Assembly (NCBI RefSeq): GCF_024171955.1
Contig: NZ_JAMTCS010000006.1
Span: forward strand, 272,733-336,732
DNA from: Promicromonospora thailandica
GTDB taxonomy: Bacteria > Actinomycetota > Actinomycetes > Actinomycetales > Cellulomonadaceae
Direction: 5' to 3'
DNA length: 64,000 nt
Of the stretch, positions 25,339 to 34,613 are shown piece after piece. The first letter of the stretch is position 1, and each line of letters begins with the position of its first letter. Made by a program: the position numbers and the translations under genes. The notes beneath the pieces are model-generated. The model made no database searches. It was not told where the DNA came from and was given only the letters and a program-made list of their open reading frames with translations.

Positions 25339-26331
25339 ATGGTGGGCGTGAGCGGACCAGCCTCCCCCCGGCGCGCGATCCTCACGCTCGGCCTGTGCCT
25401 CGCCCTGGGGCTCGGGGCGGGCGTGGTGGTGACGATGGCCACGGAGCCGGACGCGTCGGCGTCCGCCGTGGCGGGCGTGGTCGAGGACAACCTCGGCGCC
25501 GGTGCGGCCGACGTGGTCCGGGACGCCTACGAGGCAGCGCGGTCGGGCGACCGCACGTCGCCGCCGGACCCGGTAGCGACGCCGGAGCCGGGCGGCGGCG
25601 CCGCGGTGGACGCCGCCGCCGCAGGCGCGGACCCCGGTGCCGGTGCGCCGTCGTCCGGCCCGGAGACGGCCCCGCCCGCGGCGGGCGAGCCCGCGACCGC
25701 GAAGTCCGCGCCCCCGTCGCCCGCTCCCGTGCCGAGCCCGAGCCGCAGCACCGGGCCGGAGCCCGACCCGGGATCCGGCCTGACCGGGACGCGGACCGTG
25801 GTCGAGGAGAAGCTCTCCGGCACGCTCCTCGTGGCCCGCGGGTCGCGTGCGGCGCCCGCCGAGGGCAAGGTCTGGCGGGTGCAGATCGCGGTCGAGAAGG
25901 GCCTGCCGGTGGACCGGCAGGTCTTCGCGGAGGCGGTGCTGGCCACCCTGAACGACCCGCGCGGCTGGAACGCGGCCGACGGCTCCACCTTCGCCTGGAC
26001 CGACACCGAGGACTACGACGCGCGCGTCGTGCTGGCGAGCCCCGGCACCACCGACCAGCTCTGCCTCCCGCTCGACACGATCAGCGAGCTGTCGTGCGGC
26101 ATCGAGGGGACGGCGGTGCTCAACTTCCGGCGCTGGGCCACGGGCTCGCGGGCCTGGGACGACATCGACCGCTACCGGCAGTACCTGGTCAACCATGAGG
26201 TGGGGCACGTCATCGGGCACCGGCACGACCTGTGCGCGGGGGAGGGCGAGCACGCGACCGTCATGGTGCAGCAGACCACCACGACGAGCGGCTGCATCCC
26301 CGAGCCCTGGCCCGCGCCGCACGCCGGCTGA
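25339..26331 (+). CDS. DUF3152 secreted zinc-metalloprotease-like protein
   Basis: This protein of about 330 residues has an N-terminal membrane segment/signal anchor (about 10-35), a long Pro/Ala-rich linker (about 70-150) and a C-terminal DUF3152 domain. The domain contains HEVGHVIGHRHDLC, an extended HExGHxxGHxH zinc site of the metzincin type, followed by a MVQQTT turn like the Met-turn. It is predicted to be an extracytoplasmic, membrane-tethered protease; the substrate is unknown. Starts at 25339 (ATG) and 25348 (GTG) are both plausible. It is followed after 58 nt by adnA. Confidence 0.85.
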   Translation: MVGVSGPASPRRAILTLGLCLALGLGAGVVVTMATEPDASASAVAGVVEDNLGAGAADVVRDAYEAARSGDRTSPPDPVATPEPGGGAAVDAAAAGADPGAGAPSSGPETAPPAAGEPATAKSAPPSPAPVPSPSRSTGPEPDPGSGLTGTRTVVEEKLSGTLLVARGSRAAPAEGKVWRVQIAVEKGLPVDRQVFAEAVLATLNDPRGWNAADGSTFAWTDTEDYDARVVLASPGTTDQLCLPLDTISELSCGIEGTAVLNFRRWATGSRAWDDIDRYRQYLVNHEVGHVIGHRHDLCAGEGEHATVMVQQTTTTSGCIPEPWPAPHAG

Positions 26332-26389
26332 GCGCCACCGGGGTGGGCAAACCGGGCATTTGTGACGGTCCCGCGCGGGGCCGGCGGGA

Positions 26390-29300
26390 GTGTCAGTGGG
26401 TCGTGGTTCGATCGTCCGCGTGACACCGACCCTCGCCCTCGCACCTCGCCTGGCGCCCCCGGCACCCTCGTCCGGCGGCGCCGCTCCCGTGCGCCTCGAC
26501 GACAGCCAGGCGGTCGCCGTCGAGGCCGCGCTCGCTCGCCGCGCGACGCTGGTGCTGGGCGCCCCCGGGTCGGGCAAGACCACCGTGGCCTGCGAGGTCG
26601 CCGTACGGGCGCTGGCAGCGGGCGCGAGCCCTGAGCGCGTGCTCGTGCTCGCGTCGTCGCGGCGCGCCGCGGCCCGCCTGCGGGACGAGGTGGCCGCGCG
26701 GGCCGGGCGTACGGTCGGCGCGCCCATGGTCCGCACGGCGTCGTCGGCGGCGTTCGCGGTGCTGCACCGGCGGGCCGCCGCCCTGGAGCTTCCCGCCCCC
26801 ACGCTCGTCTCGGGTCCCGAGCAGGACCTGGTGCTGGCCGAGCTGCTGGCGGGGCACGTGGCGGGCGAGGGGCGGCCGCTGACGCTCCCGGCCGGTCTGC
26901 CGGAGGACTCGCTCGGCCTGCGTGGGCTGCGTCAGGAGCTGCGTGACCTGCTGATGCGCGCCGCCGAGCGCGGTCTGGGGCCGGTGGAGCTCGACGAGCT
27001 GGGGCGGGCCAACGACCGCCCCGAGTGGGTGATGGCCGCCCAGCTCTACGAGGAGTACCTGGACACCATGACGCTGCGGCTCGCCACGCCGGACGCCGGG
27101 CCGCGGTACGACCCGGCCGTCGTGATCGACGAGGCGGCCCAGGCGCTGCGGTCCTGGACGGACGAGGTGCCGGGTGTGCCGCGGCCGGAGTGGGACCTCG
27201 TGGTCGTGGACGACTACCAGGAGGCCACTGCGGCGACCGTCCGCCTCCTGCGCGTGCTGCACGAGCCGGACGGCCCGCAGGACCGCCGTGCACCCGGTGG
27301 ACCGGGCGCCGGCGCACGCCTCGTGCTGCTCTCCGACCCGGACTCCGCGGTGCAGACGTTCCGCGGCGCCGCCCCGGGCCTGACGGGCCGCGCGGCCGCG
27401 CCGGCCGGCCGGGGCCGCGCCTTCGGGGCGTTCGACGCCGAGACGGCGGTCCTGGGCACCGTCTGGCGCCAGGAGCCCGAGCTGCGGGCCGTGACGCGTG
27501 CGGTGACCGACCGGATCCCGGTGTCCGCGAGCGCGCTGCACCGGCGCGCGACGGCGCGCCCGGCGGACGAGGGGGCCGACGCCGCCGCCGTGCAGGTGGC
27601 CGTGCTCTCGGGGGCGGCCCAGGAGGCCGCGTGGATCGCGCGCGAGCTGCGCGCGGAGCACCTGCTGCGCGGCACGCCGTGGGAGCGGATGGCGGTGATC
27701 GCCCGCAGCGGCACGCGGCTGGGTGCGCTCCGTCGCGAGCTCGTGTCGGCCTCCGTGCCGGTGGCGCTGCTCGGGTCGGATCTCCCGCTGCGCGACGAGC
27801 CCGCGGTGGCACCGCTGCTCGCGGCCGTCCGGACCTGTGCCGGCGCACCGCGGGGGAGCCTGGAGGCGCTGATCGCCGACGAGCTGGACGGCGACCAGCA
27901 GGTGCTGGACGCGGAGACGGCCGCGCTGCTGCTCGTCTCGCCGATCGGGGGCCTCGACGCGGTGGCCCTGCGCCGGCTGCGCCGCGCGCTGCGGTCGGAG
28001 GAGCTGTCCGCGGGCGGCGGCCGCACGTCGGACGCGCTGCTCGTCGAGGTGCTCGCCGACCCGGCGCGGGCGGCACTCCTGCCCACGCAGGTGCGCCGGG
28101 GGCCGCTCGCCGTGGCACGCGTGCTGGCCGCCGGGCGCGAGGCCGCCGGGGAGGCGGGGGCGACGGCACAGACGGTGCTCTGGGCGGTCTGGGCCGCGAC
28201 CGGTCTGGCCGAGCGGTGGAGCGCCGCCGCGCTCACGGGCGGCCCGGCCGGCCTGCGCGCGGACCGCGACCTGGACGCGGTGCTCGCCCTGTTCCGCGCC
28301 GCCGAGACGTTCGTGGACCGGATGCCGGGCGCGCCGGTCGCCGCGTTCGTGGACTACCTGGCGTCGCAGGACCTGCCGGCGGACTCCCTGGCGGCCTCGG
28401 CCCAGGGCGCCGGCGCGGTGGAGGCGCTCACGCCCGCGGGGGCGGCGGGCCGGGAGTGGGACGTGGTGGTCGTGGCCGGGGTCCAGGACGGGGTGTGGCC
28501 CGACCTGCGGCTGCGGGACTCGCTGCTCGGTTCCCAGGCGCTGGTCGAGCTGGTGGCGGGCCGGTCGCAGGACGGCCGAGTCGTCGGCTCGGAGGCCCGG
28601 AGGCAGGTGCTGACCGACGAGCTGCGGGCGTTCGCGGTCGCGGTCTCGCGTGCCCGGCGTCGGCTGCTGGTCACCGCGGTGGAGGACACGGAGGAGGCGC
28701 CCAGCGTGTTCTGCGACCTCGTGGCACCGCGCAACGACGGCGGCGAGGGGCCGGACCCGCGCCGGGTGCCGGTCGGCCCGCCGCTCGACCTGCGCGGCGT
28801 GGTGGCCGCGGCCCGCTCGGAGCTCGTCCGGGCGGCGGCGCCCGTCCCGGCGGTGGCGGACCCGGTAGTGCACCGGGGGGCGGACCCGGGCACGGACGGA
28901 GCGACGAACGAAGCGGAGCACACGGCGGAGGGCTCGGCCGACGACCCCACGCGGGACGCACCACGTGTGCACCCCGGTGCCGCGCTCCTGGCCGACCTCG
29001 CCGCGGCGGGCGTCGCCGAGGCGGACCCGAGCACCTGGTACGGCGTGGCCGGGGTGTCGAGCGAGGTGCCGCTGTGGGGTGAGCAGGAGACGGTGACGGT
29101 GTCCCCGTCGAAGGTCGAGACGGTGACGACGTGCGCCCTGCGCTGGGCCTTCGAGTCGGCGGGCGGCACGCGACCGGACGCGACCCACCAGACCCTCGGC
29201 ACGCTGCTGCACTCTATCGCCCAGACGCACCCGAAGGGCTCGCTCGCCGACCTCCGCACGGAGCTGGACCGGCGTTGGCCCGAGCTCGCCCTGCCGGACG

Positions 29301-29839
29301 GCTGGCCGTCGCTCCAGCTGCGCAAGCGGGCCGAGCGCATGGTGGAGCGGTTGGCGGGATACCTCGCGGACTCGGGCGAGCCCCTGCTGGTCGAGGCCGA
29401 CTTCGACCTGCGGGTGGGGCGGGCCCGGCTGCGCGGCCAGGTCGACCGCGTGGAGGACGCGGGCGACGGTGCCGTGACGGTGGCCGACCTCAAGACGGGC
29501 AAGACCGCGGCGGGCAAGGCGAAGGCGGCGGAGAACCCGCAGCTCGGCGCGTACCAGCTGGCGGTCGAGGAGGGTGCGCTCGACCTTCCCGAGGGCACGG
29601 TCAGCAAGGGCGCGAGCCTCGTCTACGTGGGCACGGAGACGGTCGCGGCGAGCATCCGGAACCAGCCCGCGCTGGCGCCGGACGAGGACGGTGGGAGCTG
29701 GGCCCGTGACACGGTGGAGGGCGCCGCCGACACGATGGCCGCCGCGCGCTTCGCGGCGCGCGTCAATGACCTGTGCGAGGTGTGCGCCGTCCGGCGTTCC
29801 TGCCCGCTGCAGCCCGAGGGACGGAAGGTAGTCGAGTGA
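26390..29839 (+). CDS. adnA: AdnA-like helicase-nuclease subunit
   Basis: This 1149-residue UvrD-type motor is fused to a RecB/AddB-like nuclease. Walker A GAPGSGKT is at about 57-64; the Walker B site reads VVVDDYQEA, with DDYQ instead of the usual DEYQ. The C-terminal nuclease shows GQVDRVEDAG and VADLKTGK and a four-cysteine Fe-S site: one Cys in TTCALRW and three in CEVCAVRRSC. With the next gene it forms AdnAB, the double-strand-break end-resection machine that replaces RecBCD in actinobacteria. GTG 26420 is an alternative start. It overlaps adnB by 4 nt (GTGA). Confidence 0.9.
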   Translation: MSVGRGSIVRVTPTLALAPRLAPPAPSSGGAAPVRLDDSQAVAVEAALARRATLVLGAPGSGKTTVACEVAVRALAAGASPERVLVLASSRRAAARLRDEVAARAGRTVGAPMVRTASSAAFAVLHRRAAALELPAPTLVSGPEQDLVLAELLAGHVAGEGRPLTLPAGLPEDSLGLRGLRQELRDLLMRAAERGLGPVELDELGRANDRPEWVMAAQLYEEYLDTMTLRLATPDAGPRYDPAVVIDEAAQALRSWTDEVPGVPRPEWDLVVVDDYQEATAATVRLLRVLHEPDGPQDRRAPGGPGAGARLVLLSDPDSAVQTFRGAAPGLTGRAAAPAGRGRAFGAFDAETAVLGTVWRQEPELRAVTRAVTDRIPVSASALHRRATARPADEGADAAAVQVAVLSGAAQEAAWIARELRAEHLLRGTPWERMAVIARSGTRLGALRRELVSASVPVALLGSDLPLRDEPAVAPLLAAVRTCAGAPRGSLEALIADELDGDQQVLDAETAALLLVSPIGGLDAVALRRLRRALRSEELSAGGGRTSDALLVEVLADPARAALLPTQVRRGPLAVARVLAAGREAAGEAGATAQTVLWAVWAATGLAERWSAAALTGGPAGLRADRDLDAVLALFRAAETFVDRMPGAPVAAFVDYLASQDLPADSLAASAQGAGAVEALTPAGAAGREWDVVVVAGVQDGVWPDLRLRDSLLGSQALVELVAGRSQDGRVVGSEARRQVLTDELRAFAVAVSRARRRLLVTAVEDTEEAPSVFCDLVAPRNDGGEGPDPRRVPVGPPLDLRGVVAAARSELVRAAAPVPAVADPVVHRGADPGTDGATNEAEHTAEGSADDPTRDAPRVHPGAALLADLAAAGVAEADPSTWYGVAGVSSEVPLWGEQETVTVSPSKVETVTTCALRWAFESAGGTRPDATHQTLGTLLHSIAQTHPKGSLADLRTELDRRWPELALPDGWPSLQLRKRAERMVERLAGYLADSGEPLLVEADFDLRVGRARLRGQVDRVEDAGDGAVTVADLKTGKTAAGKAKAAENPQLGAYQLAVEEGALDLPEGTVSKGASLVYVGTETVAASIRNQPALAPDEDGGSWARDTVEGAADTMAAARFAARVNDLCEVCAVRRSCPLQPEGRKVVE

Positions 29840-32800
29840 CCGGGCCCGAGATCCGCCTGTCCGCCCGCGCGATCGCGCGCCTGCTCGGCCGGCACGAGCC
29901 CACCGACGAGCAGGTGCGTGTCATCGAGTCGCCGCTGGAGCCCGCGCTCGTCGTCGCGGGTGCCGGGTCGGGCAAGACGGAGACCATGGCCGCACGGGTG
30001 GTCTGGCTCATCGCCAACAAGCTGGTGCACCCCGAACAGGTGCTCGGTCTGACGTTCACGCGCAAGGCGGCGGGGGAGCTCACGCAGCGCGTGCAGACCC
30101 GGCTGGCCCAGCTGAACCGCGCGCTCGGCGAGGAGTCGGGCGAAGCGCTGGCCGGTCTCGACCTCGACCGGCCCACGGTCGCCACGTACAACGCCTACGC
30201 CGCCTCGCTCGTGGCCGACCACGGCCTGCGGCTCGGCGTCGAGCCGAGCGCGCGGCTGCTGGGTCAGGCCGAGCAGTGGCAGCTCGCGTCCCAGGTCGTG
30301 GAGTCCTGGGACGAGGACCTGGGCACCGACAAGGCGGTCAGCACCGTCACCGGCGCGGTGGTCGCGCTGTCGGGGGCACTGGGGGAGCACCTCGTGGACC
30401 CGGCGGAGGCCCGCGACCGGCTGACCGAGATGGCCGAGCACCTGGAGTCGCTCCCGCTCGGTCCCCGGCAGAAGAAGCGCACCAAGGAGGTCGAGAAGCT
30501 CATCGGCTCCGTGGCCGAGCGGGCCCGGTTCGTGGACCTCGTGGTGGAGTACCGGCACCGCAAGCGGATCGCCGAGACGCTCGACTTCGGGGACCAGGTC
30601 GCCTTCGCCGCGCAGCTCGCGCGCGAGGTGCCGCTGGTCGGCGCCGCCGAGCGGGCGCGGTTCGAGGTCGTGCTGCTCGACGAGTACCAGGACACGTCCT
30701 ACGCCCAGGTCGAGCTGCTGACCGGGCTGTTCGGCGGCGGGCACCCGGTGACGGCCGTCGGCGACCCGCACCAGTCCATCTACGGCTGGCGCGGCGCCTC
30801 GGCGGGCGGCCTCGCCCGGTTCCCGGACCGGTTCCGGCACCGGGACGGCGCCCCGGCCGCCGTGCACTACCTCTCGACGTCGTGGCGCAACGATGCCGCG
30901 ATCCTGTCCGCGGCGAACGTCGTGTCGGCGCCCCTGCGCTCGCGCACGGGCGCCGGGGGCTCCGTCGAGGTCCCGCCCCTGGACCTGCGTCCCGGCGCGG
31001 GCGACGGGGTGGTCTCCGCCCACGTCGCCGCGACCCCGGAGGAGGAGGCCGACGCGGTCGCCGAGTGGGTGGCGCAGCGCTGGCGCTCCGGTGCGCACCC
31101 CGACGGGCGGGCCACGGCCGCCGTGCTCTGCCGGGCACGGGCCCAGTTCCCGGCCCTCGAGGTGGCCCTGCGCCGACGCGGCCTCCCGGTCGAGGTCGTG
31201 GGCCTGGGCGGGCTGCTCTCCACGCCCGAGGTGGTCGACGTCGTCGCGCTGCTCCAGGCCGCGCACGACCCGTCGCGCGGCGACTCGTTGCTGCGCCTGC
31301 TCACCGGGCCGCGGCTCAACCTCGGTGCGGCCGACCTGCACGCCCTGGGCTCCTGGGCAGCGGACCTGGCACGGCTCGACGACCCGCGCCGTGCAGCCGG
31401 AGCGGCCCGCGCCGACACCCCGGGCGCAGGCGCGGCGCCCGACGGGACGGCCGCCGACCCCGACGACGGCACCCGCGTCGTCGAGGGCGACGTCACCGAC
31501 CACCGCTCGATCGTCGACGCGCTCGACGACCTCCCGCCGCTCGGCACCCCGGCCCGGGACGGCCGGGTCCTGTCCGCGGACGCCCACCGGCGGCTGACCG
31601 CCCTCGCCCGGCTGCTGCGCGACCTGCGCGGCCTCACCTACCTCTCGCTGCCCGAGCTGGTGGTCCAGGCCGAGCGCGCCCTCGGCCTGGACGTCGAGGC
31701 GGCCACCGCGCTGGCCCTCGCGGGCGCCGGGGTCGGCGGCGCCGTGAGCGACCGCGGCCGGGAGCACCTCGACGCGTTCCGGGACGTCGCGGCGTCGTTC
31801 GCGCAGTCGTCGGACACGGCGACGCTCGGTGCGTTCCTCGCCTGGCTCGGCGTCGCGGGCGAGCGCGAGCGCGGGCTCGACATGCCGGTCCACGAACCGG
31901 ACCCCGACGCCGTCCAGGTGATCACCGCGCACGCCGCCAAGGGCCTGGAGTGGGACGCGGTGGCCGTGGCGGGCCTGGCCGACGGGGCGTTCCCCACGTG
32001 GGACCGGGGCGCGCGGTCCGGGGAGACCTCGTCGGGCTGGCTCTCCGACCTCGGCGAGCTGCCCTACCACCTGCGCGGCGACGCGGACGACCTGCCGCGC
32101 TTCGACTGGGAGCACGCCTCGGACACGAAGGACCTGGTGGCGCTCCGGGACGAGTTCAAGCTCGACTGCGGCGAGCACCGGCTGGCCGAGGAACGCCGGC
32201 TGGCCTACGTCGCGTTCACGCGCGCCCGGAGCGAGCTCTTCCTGACGTCCTCGTGGTGGGGCACGGCGAGCCGGCCGCGGGACGTCTCGCCGTTCCTCGC
32301 CGAGCTGGCCGACGCCGGGCTCGTCGCCACCGACCTCTGGGCGCCCGCGCCCGAGCCGGACGCCGAGAACCCTCGCAACACCGAGGAGACCACGGCGCTC
32401 TGGCCCACCTCCGATCCGAGCGCCGAGCAGGGTCCGGGGCGGGGGGCCACCGCCCGCGACGTGCTGCGTGCCACGGCAGACCGCGTGGACGAAGCCGCGG
32501 AGCGCCGCCTGGCGGCGCTCGCGGCCGCGGGGCTGCCCGCGGACACCCTCACGGCGCCGCGTGGCCGGCTGGCGGATGCGGCCGGCCACGACCTGGTCGA
32601 CCTGGCCCGGATGCTGCTCGCCGACCGGGACCGGGCCGCCGACCGGGAGGTCGCCTTCCCCGCCCATGTGTCGGCGTCCGGGCTGGTCCGGCTGGCGGCG
32701 GACCGGGACGCGTTCGCCCTCCAGCTCCGCCGGCCGGTGCCGGTGCAGCCCACGGTGCACGCCCGGCGCGGCACCCGGTTCCACGAGTGGGTGGAGCAGT

Positions 32801-33255
32801 TCTTCACCTCGGCGACGCTGCTCGACGTCGACGACCTGCCCAGCGCCGAGGACGACGACCTGCCCGAGGACACCGATCTCGACAAGCTGCGGGACACGTT
32901 CCTGGGGTCGGAGTGGGCGGCCCGCACGCCCGTGGCGGTCGAGGTGGACGTCGAGACGCCGGTGGCCGGTGTCATGCTCCGGTGCCGGATGGATGCCGTC
33001 TTCCGGGACCCGGCCGCGGGCCCGGACGCCGTGGTCGTCGTGGACTGGAAGACCGGTCGCGAACCGCTCGACGCGTCGGCACGTGAGGCGCGCGAGGTGC
33101 AGCTCGCGGTGTACCGGCTGGCGTGGTCCCGGTGGACGGGTCTGCCGCTGGACCAGGTCAGCGCCGCGTTCTACTACGTCGGGTCGGACGCCACGGTGCG
33201 GCCGGAGCGCCTGCTCGACGAGGCCGAGCTGGAGGCGCTGATCCGGGGCGCGTGA
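29836..33255 (+). CDS. adnB: AdnB-like helicase-nuclease subunit
   Basis: This 1139-residue SF1A helicase has an intact Walker A (AGAGSGKT, about 41-48), LLDEYQDTSYAQ, GDPHQSIYGWRGAS and the C-terminal motif VI region AYVAFTRARSELF. A RecB-family nuclease ends the protein (FHEWVEQFF, RMDAVFRD, VVDWKTGREP, QLAVYRLAW). In mycobacterial AdnAB this subunit supplies the main translocating motor, and both nucleases cut, one per strand. The GTG start is coupled to adnA through a 4-nt overlap. It ends 12 nt from the convergent nudC stop. Confidence 0.92.
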   Translation: MTGPEIRLSARAIARLLGRHEPTDEQVRVIESPLEPALVVAGAGSGKTETMAARVVWLIANKLVHPEQVLGLTFTRKAAGELTQRVQTRLAQLNRALGEESGEALAGLDLDRPTVATYNAYAASLVADHGLRLGVEPSARLLGQAEQWQLASQVVESWDEDLGTDKAVSTVTGAVVALSGALGEHLVDPAEARDRLTEMAEHLESLPLGPRQKKRTKEVEKLIGSVAERARFVDLVVEYRHRKRIAETLDFGDQVAFAAQLAREVPLVGAAERARFEVVLLDEYQDTSYAQVELLTGLFGGGHPVTAVGDPHQSIYGWRGASAGGLARFPDRFRHRDGAPAAVHYLSTSWRNDAAILSAANVVSAPLRSRTGAGGSVEVPPLDLRPGAGDGVVSAHVAATPEEEADAVAEWVAQRWRSGAHPDGRATAAVLCRARAQFPALEVALRRRGLPVEVVGLGGLLSTPEVVDVVALLQAAHDPSRGDSLLRLLTGPRLNLGAADLHALGSWAADLARLDDPRRAAGAARADTPGAGAAPDGTAADPDDGTRVVEGDVTDHRSIVDALDDLPPLGTPARDGRVLSADAHRRLTALARLLRDLRGLTYLSLPELVVQAERALGLDVEAATALALAGAGVGGAVSDRGREHLDAFRDVAASFAQSSDTATLGAFLAWLGVAGERERGLDMPVHEPDPDAVQVITAHAAKGLEWDAVAVAGLADGAFPTWDRGARSGETSSGWLSDLGELPYHLRGDADDLPRFDWEHASDTKDLVALRDEFKLDCGEHRLAEERRLAYVAFTRARSELFLTSSWWGTASRPRDVSPFLAELADAGLVATDLWAPAPEPDAENPRNTEETTALWPTSDPSAEQGPGRGATARDVLRATADRVDEAAERRLAALAAAGLPADTLTAPRGRLADAAGHDLVDLARMLLADRDRAADREVAFPAHVSASGLVRLAADRDAFALQLRRPVPVQPTVHARRGTRFHEWVEQFFTSATLLDVDDLPSAEDDDLPEDTDLDKLRDTFLGSEWAARTPVAVEVDVETPVAGVMLRCRMDAVFRDPAAGPDAVVVVDWKTGREPLDASAREAREVQLAVYRLAWSRWTGLPLDQVSAAFYYVGSDATVRPERLLDEAELEALIRGA

Positions 33256-33267
33256 GGGAGCCGCCGG

Positions 33268-34179
33268 TCAGTCGCCGACCCGACCGCCGTGCCATTCCTC
33301 GATCAGGGCGCGCGCGATCGAGGAGCGGCCGGGCGGGCTCAGCCGGCCCTCCGCGATTGCCGCGCCGAGCTCGGCCCGCGTGAACCAGTCGGCCTCGGCG
33401 ATCTCGTCCTCCTGGCGCACGAGGGCCGTCGTGGTCGCCCGGGCCCGGAAGCCGAGCATGAGGGAGGCCGGGAACGGCCACGGCTGGCTGCCGCGGTACT
33501 CGACGGTCGCCGGGTCCACGACGACGCCGACCTCCTCCGCCGTCTCGCGCACCACCGCCTGCTCCAGGCTCTCGCCGGGTTCGACGAAACCCGCCAGCAC
33601 CGAGCGGCGGTCCGTGCCCCACGCCGGTCCGCGCGCCAGCAGCAGGCGGTCGTCGGCGTCGGTGATCGCCATGATCACCGCGGGGTCGGTGCGCGGGAAG
33701 TGGTGCGACCCGTCCTCCGGGCAGATGCGCACCCAGCCGGCCTGGGCCACCTCGGTCGGGGTGCCGCACCGGGGGCAGTGCGTGTGCGTCTCGTGCCAGC
33801 GGGCCAGGGCGATCGCCTCGACGGCGAGGCCCTGGTCCAGGTCGGGCACGTCGAGCGTGCGCAGCCCGGCCCAGCCCGTGCCCGGCTCGGGGACGGAGCC
33901 GAGGGCGGGCTCGGGGGCGGTCCGGGCGAGCACCGCCGCGAGGTACGGCACGCCGTCGGCCTCCCCGAGGAAGAGGTGGGCGCCGACGGCGAGGTGGGCG
34001 ACGTCGTCGGGCGCGAGGAACGCCACGCGCGGGCCGGCCGTGGCCACCTGGTCGCCCTGCAGCACCAGGATCCGGGTGCCGGGCTCCTTGAGGAGGTCGT
34101 CGACGAGACGCGGCTCCGCGCGCCGGTGCGCGGCGCGGTCGTGGGCGGCCCGGAGGAAAAGGAGGTCGAGAGGGTGCAC
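33268..34179 (-). CDS. nudC: NADH pyrophosphatase (Nudix)
   Basis: This 303-residue NudC-type hydrolase converts NAD(H) to NMN(H) and AMP, and in other bacteria also removes NAD caps from RNA. A zinc-ribbon begins with CPRCGT and continues to VRICPEDG. The Nudix box is GFVEPGESLEQAVVRETAEEVGV-like (33555-33625 region), followed by the diagnostic SQPWPFP of NADH pyrophosphatases. GTG 34179 is favoured because TACCGT lies 6 nt upstream (leaderless pattern); ATG 34221 is an alternative. The position next to adnB and near mycoredoxin/uvrD2 matches mycobacterial gene order. Confidence 0.92.
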   Translation of the reverse strand: MHPLDLLFLRAAHDRAAHRRAEPRLVDDLLKEPGTRILVLQGDQVATAGPRVAFLAPDDVAHLAVGAHLFLGEADGVPYLAAVLARTAPEPALGSVPEPGTGWAGLRTLDVPDLDQGLAVEAIALARWHETHTHCPRCGTPTEVAQAGWVRICPEDGSHHFPRTDPAVIMAITDADDRLLLARGPAWGTDRRSVLAGFVEPGESLEQAVVRETAEEVGVVVDPATVEYRGSQPWPFPASLMLGFRARATTTALVRQEDEIAEADWFTRAELGAAIAEGRLSPPGRSSIARALIEEWHGGRVGD

Positions 34180-34230
34180 CGCACGACGGTAGCCGCCCGG
34201 CCGCAGCCGCGCCGACGACATGCCCTTGCC

Positions 34231-34273
34231 TAGCAAGACTTGTATTGCAAGTCTTGCTATACAAGGTTAGGCT
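34231..34273 (+). promoter_or_regulatory. padR promoter with perfect palindromic operator
   Basis: TAGCAAGACTTG (34231-34242) is perfectly inverted at 34248-34259 around 5 nt. TTGCAA (34245-34250) and TAGGCT (34268-34273), spaced 17 nt, form a good promoter whose -35 box lies inside the palindrome. TAGGCT stands 7 nt before the padR ATG. Binding of the PadR product here would repress its own operon and might also affect the divergent nudC. Confidence 0.8.
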
Positions 34274-34280
34274 CGCGGGC

Positions 34281-34613
34281 ATGAGCGAAGAGCGGATCGC
34301 CACCAACCTCCGGAAGGGAGTGCTCGAGTACTGCGTGCTCGCGCTGCTCTCCCACGGCGAGAAGTACGGCCTCGAGCTGGCGGGCGACCTCACCGCGCGG
34401 GAGCTCATCGCGAGCGAGGGCAGCCTCTACCCGCTACTTGCCCGCATGCGCGAGAACGGGCTCGTCGAGCCCCGGTGGGACACGTCCGGCACCGGCCGTC
34501 CCCGCCGCTACTACGCGATCACCCAGCACGGCTCCGAACAGCTCGCCACGTTCACCCGGGTCTGGGTGTCGCTCGGCGCGCAGGTCGACGCACTCCTGGA
34601 GGGATCACGATGA
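34281..34613 (+). CDS. PadR family transcriptional regulator
   Basis: This 110-residue PadR winged-helix regulator shows the usual LRKGVLEYCVLALLSHGEKYGLEL helix set, spanning 34305-34376, and the wing with GRPRRYYAIT. PadR proteins are repressors released by small molecules such as phenolics or drugs. The ATG at 34281 has no Shine-Dalgarno but a TAGGCT element 7 nt upstream, implying a leaderless transcript. Its stop overlaps the next start (ATGA), coupling it to the membrane protein. A palindromic operator overlaps the promoter. Confidence 0.9.
   Translation: MSEERIATNLRKGVLEYCVLALLSHGEKYGLELAGDLTARELIASEGSLYPLLARMRENGLVEPRWDTSGTGRPRRYYAITQHGSEQLATFTRVWVSLGAQVDALLEGSR

Noticed and set aside
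26393..29230. Long minus-strand open frame opposite adnA
   Set aside because: Such antisense frames are normal in high-GC genes; the translation is Arg/Gly-rich without motifs, while the plus strand carries full helicase and nuclease motifs.
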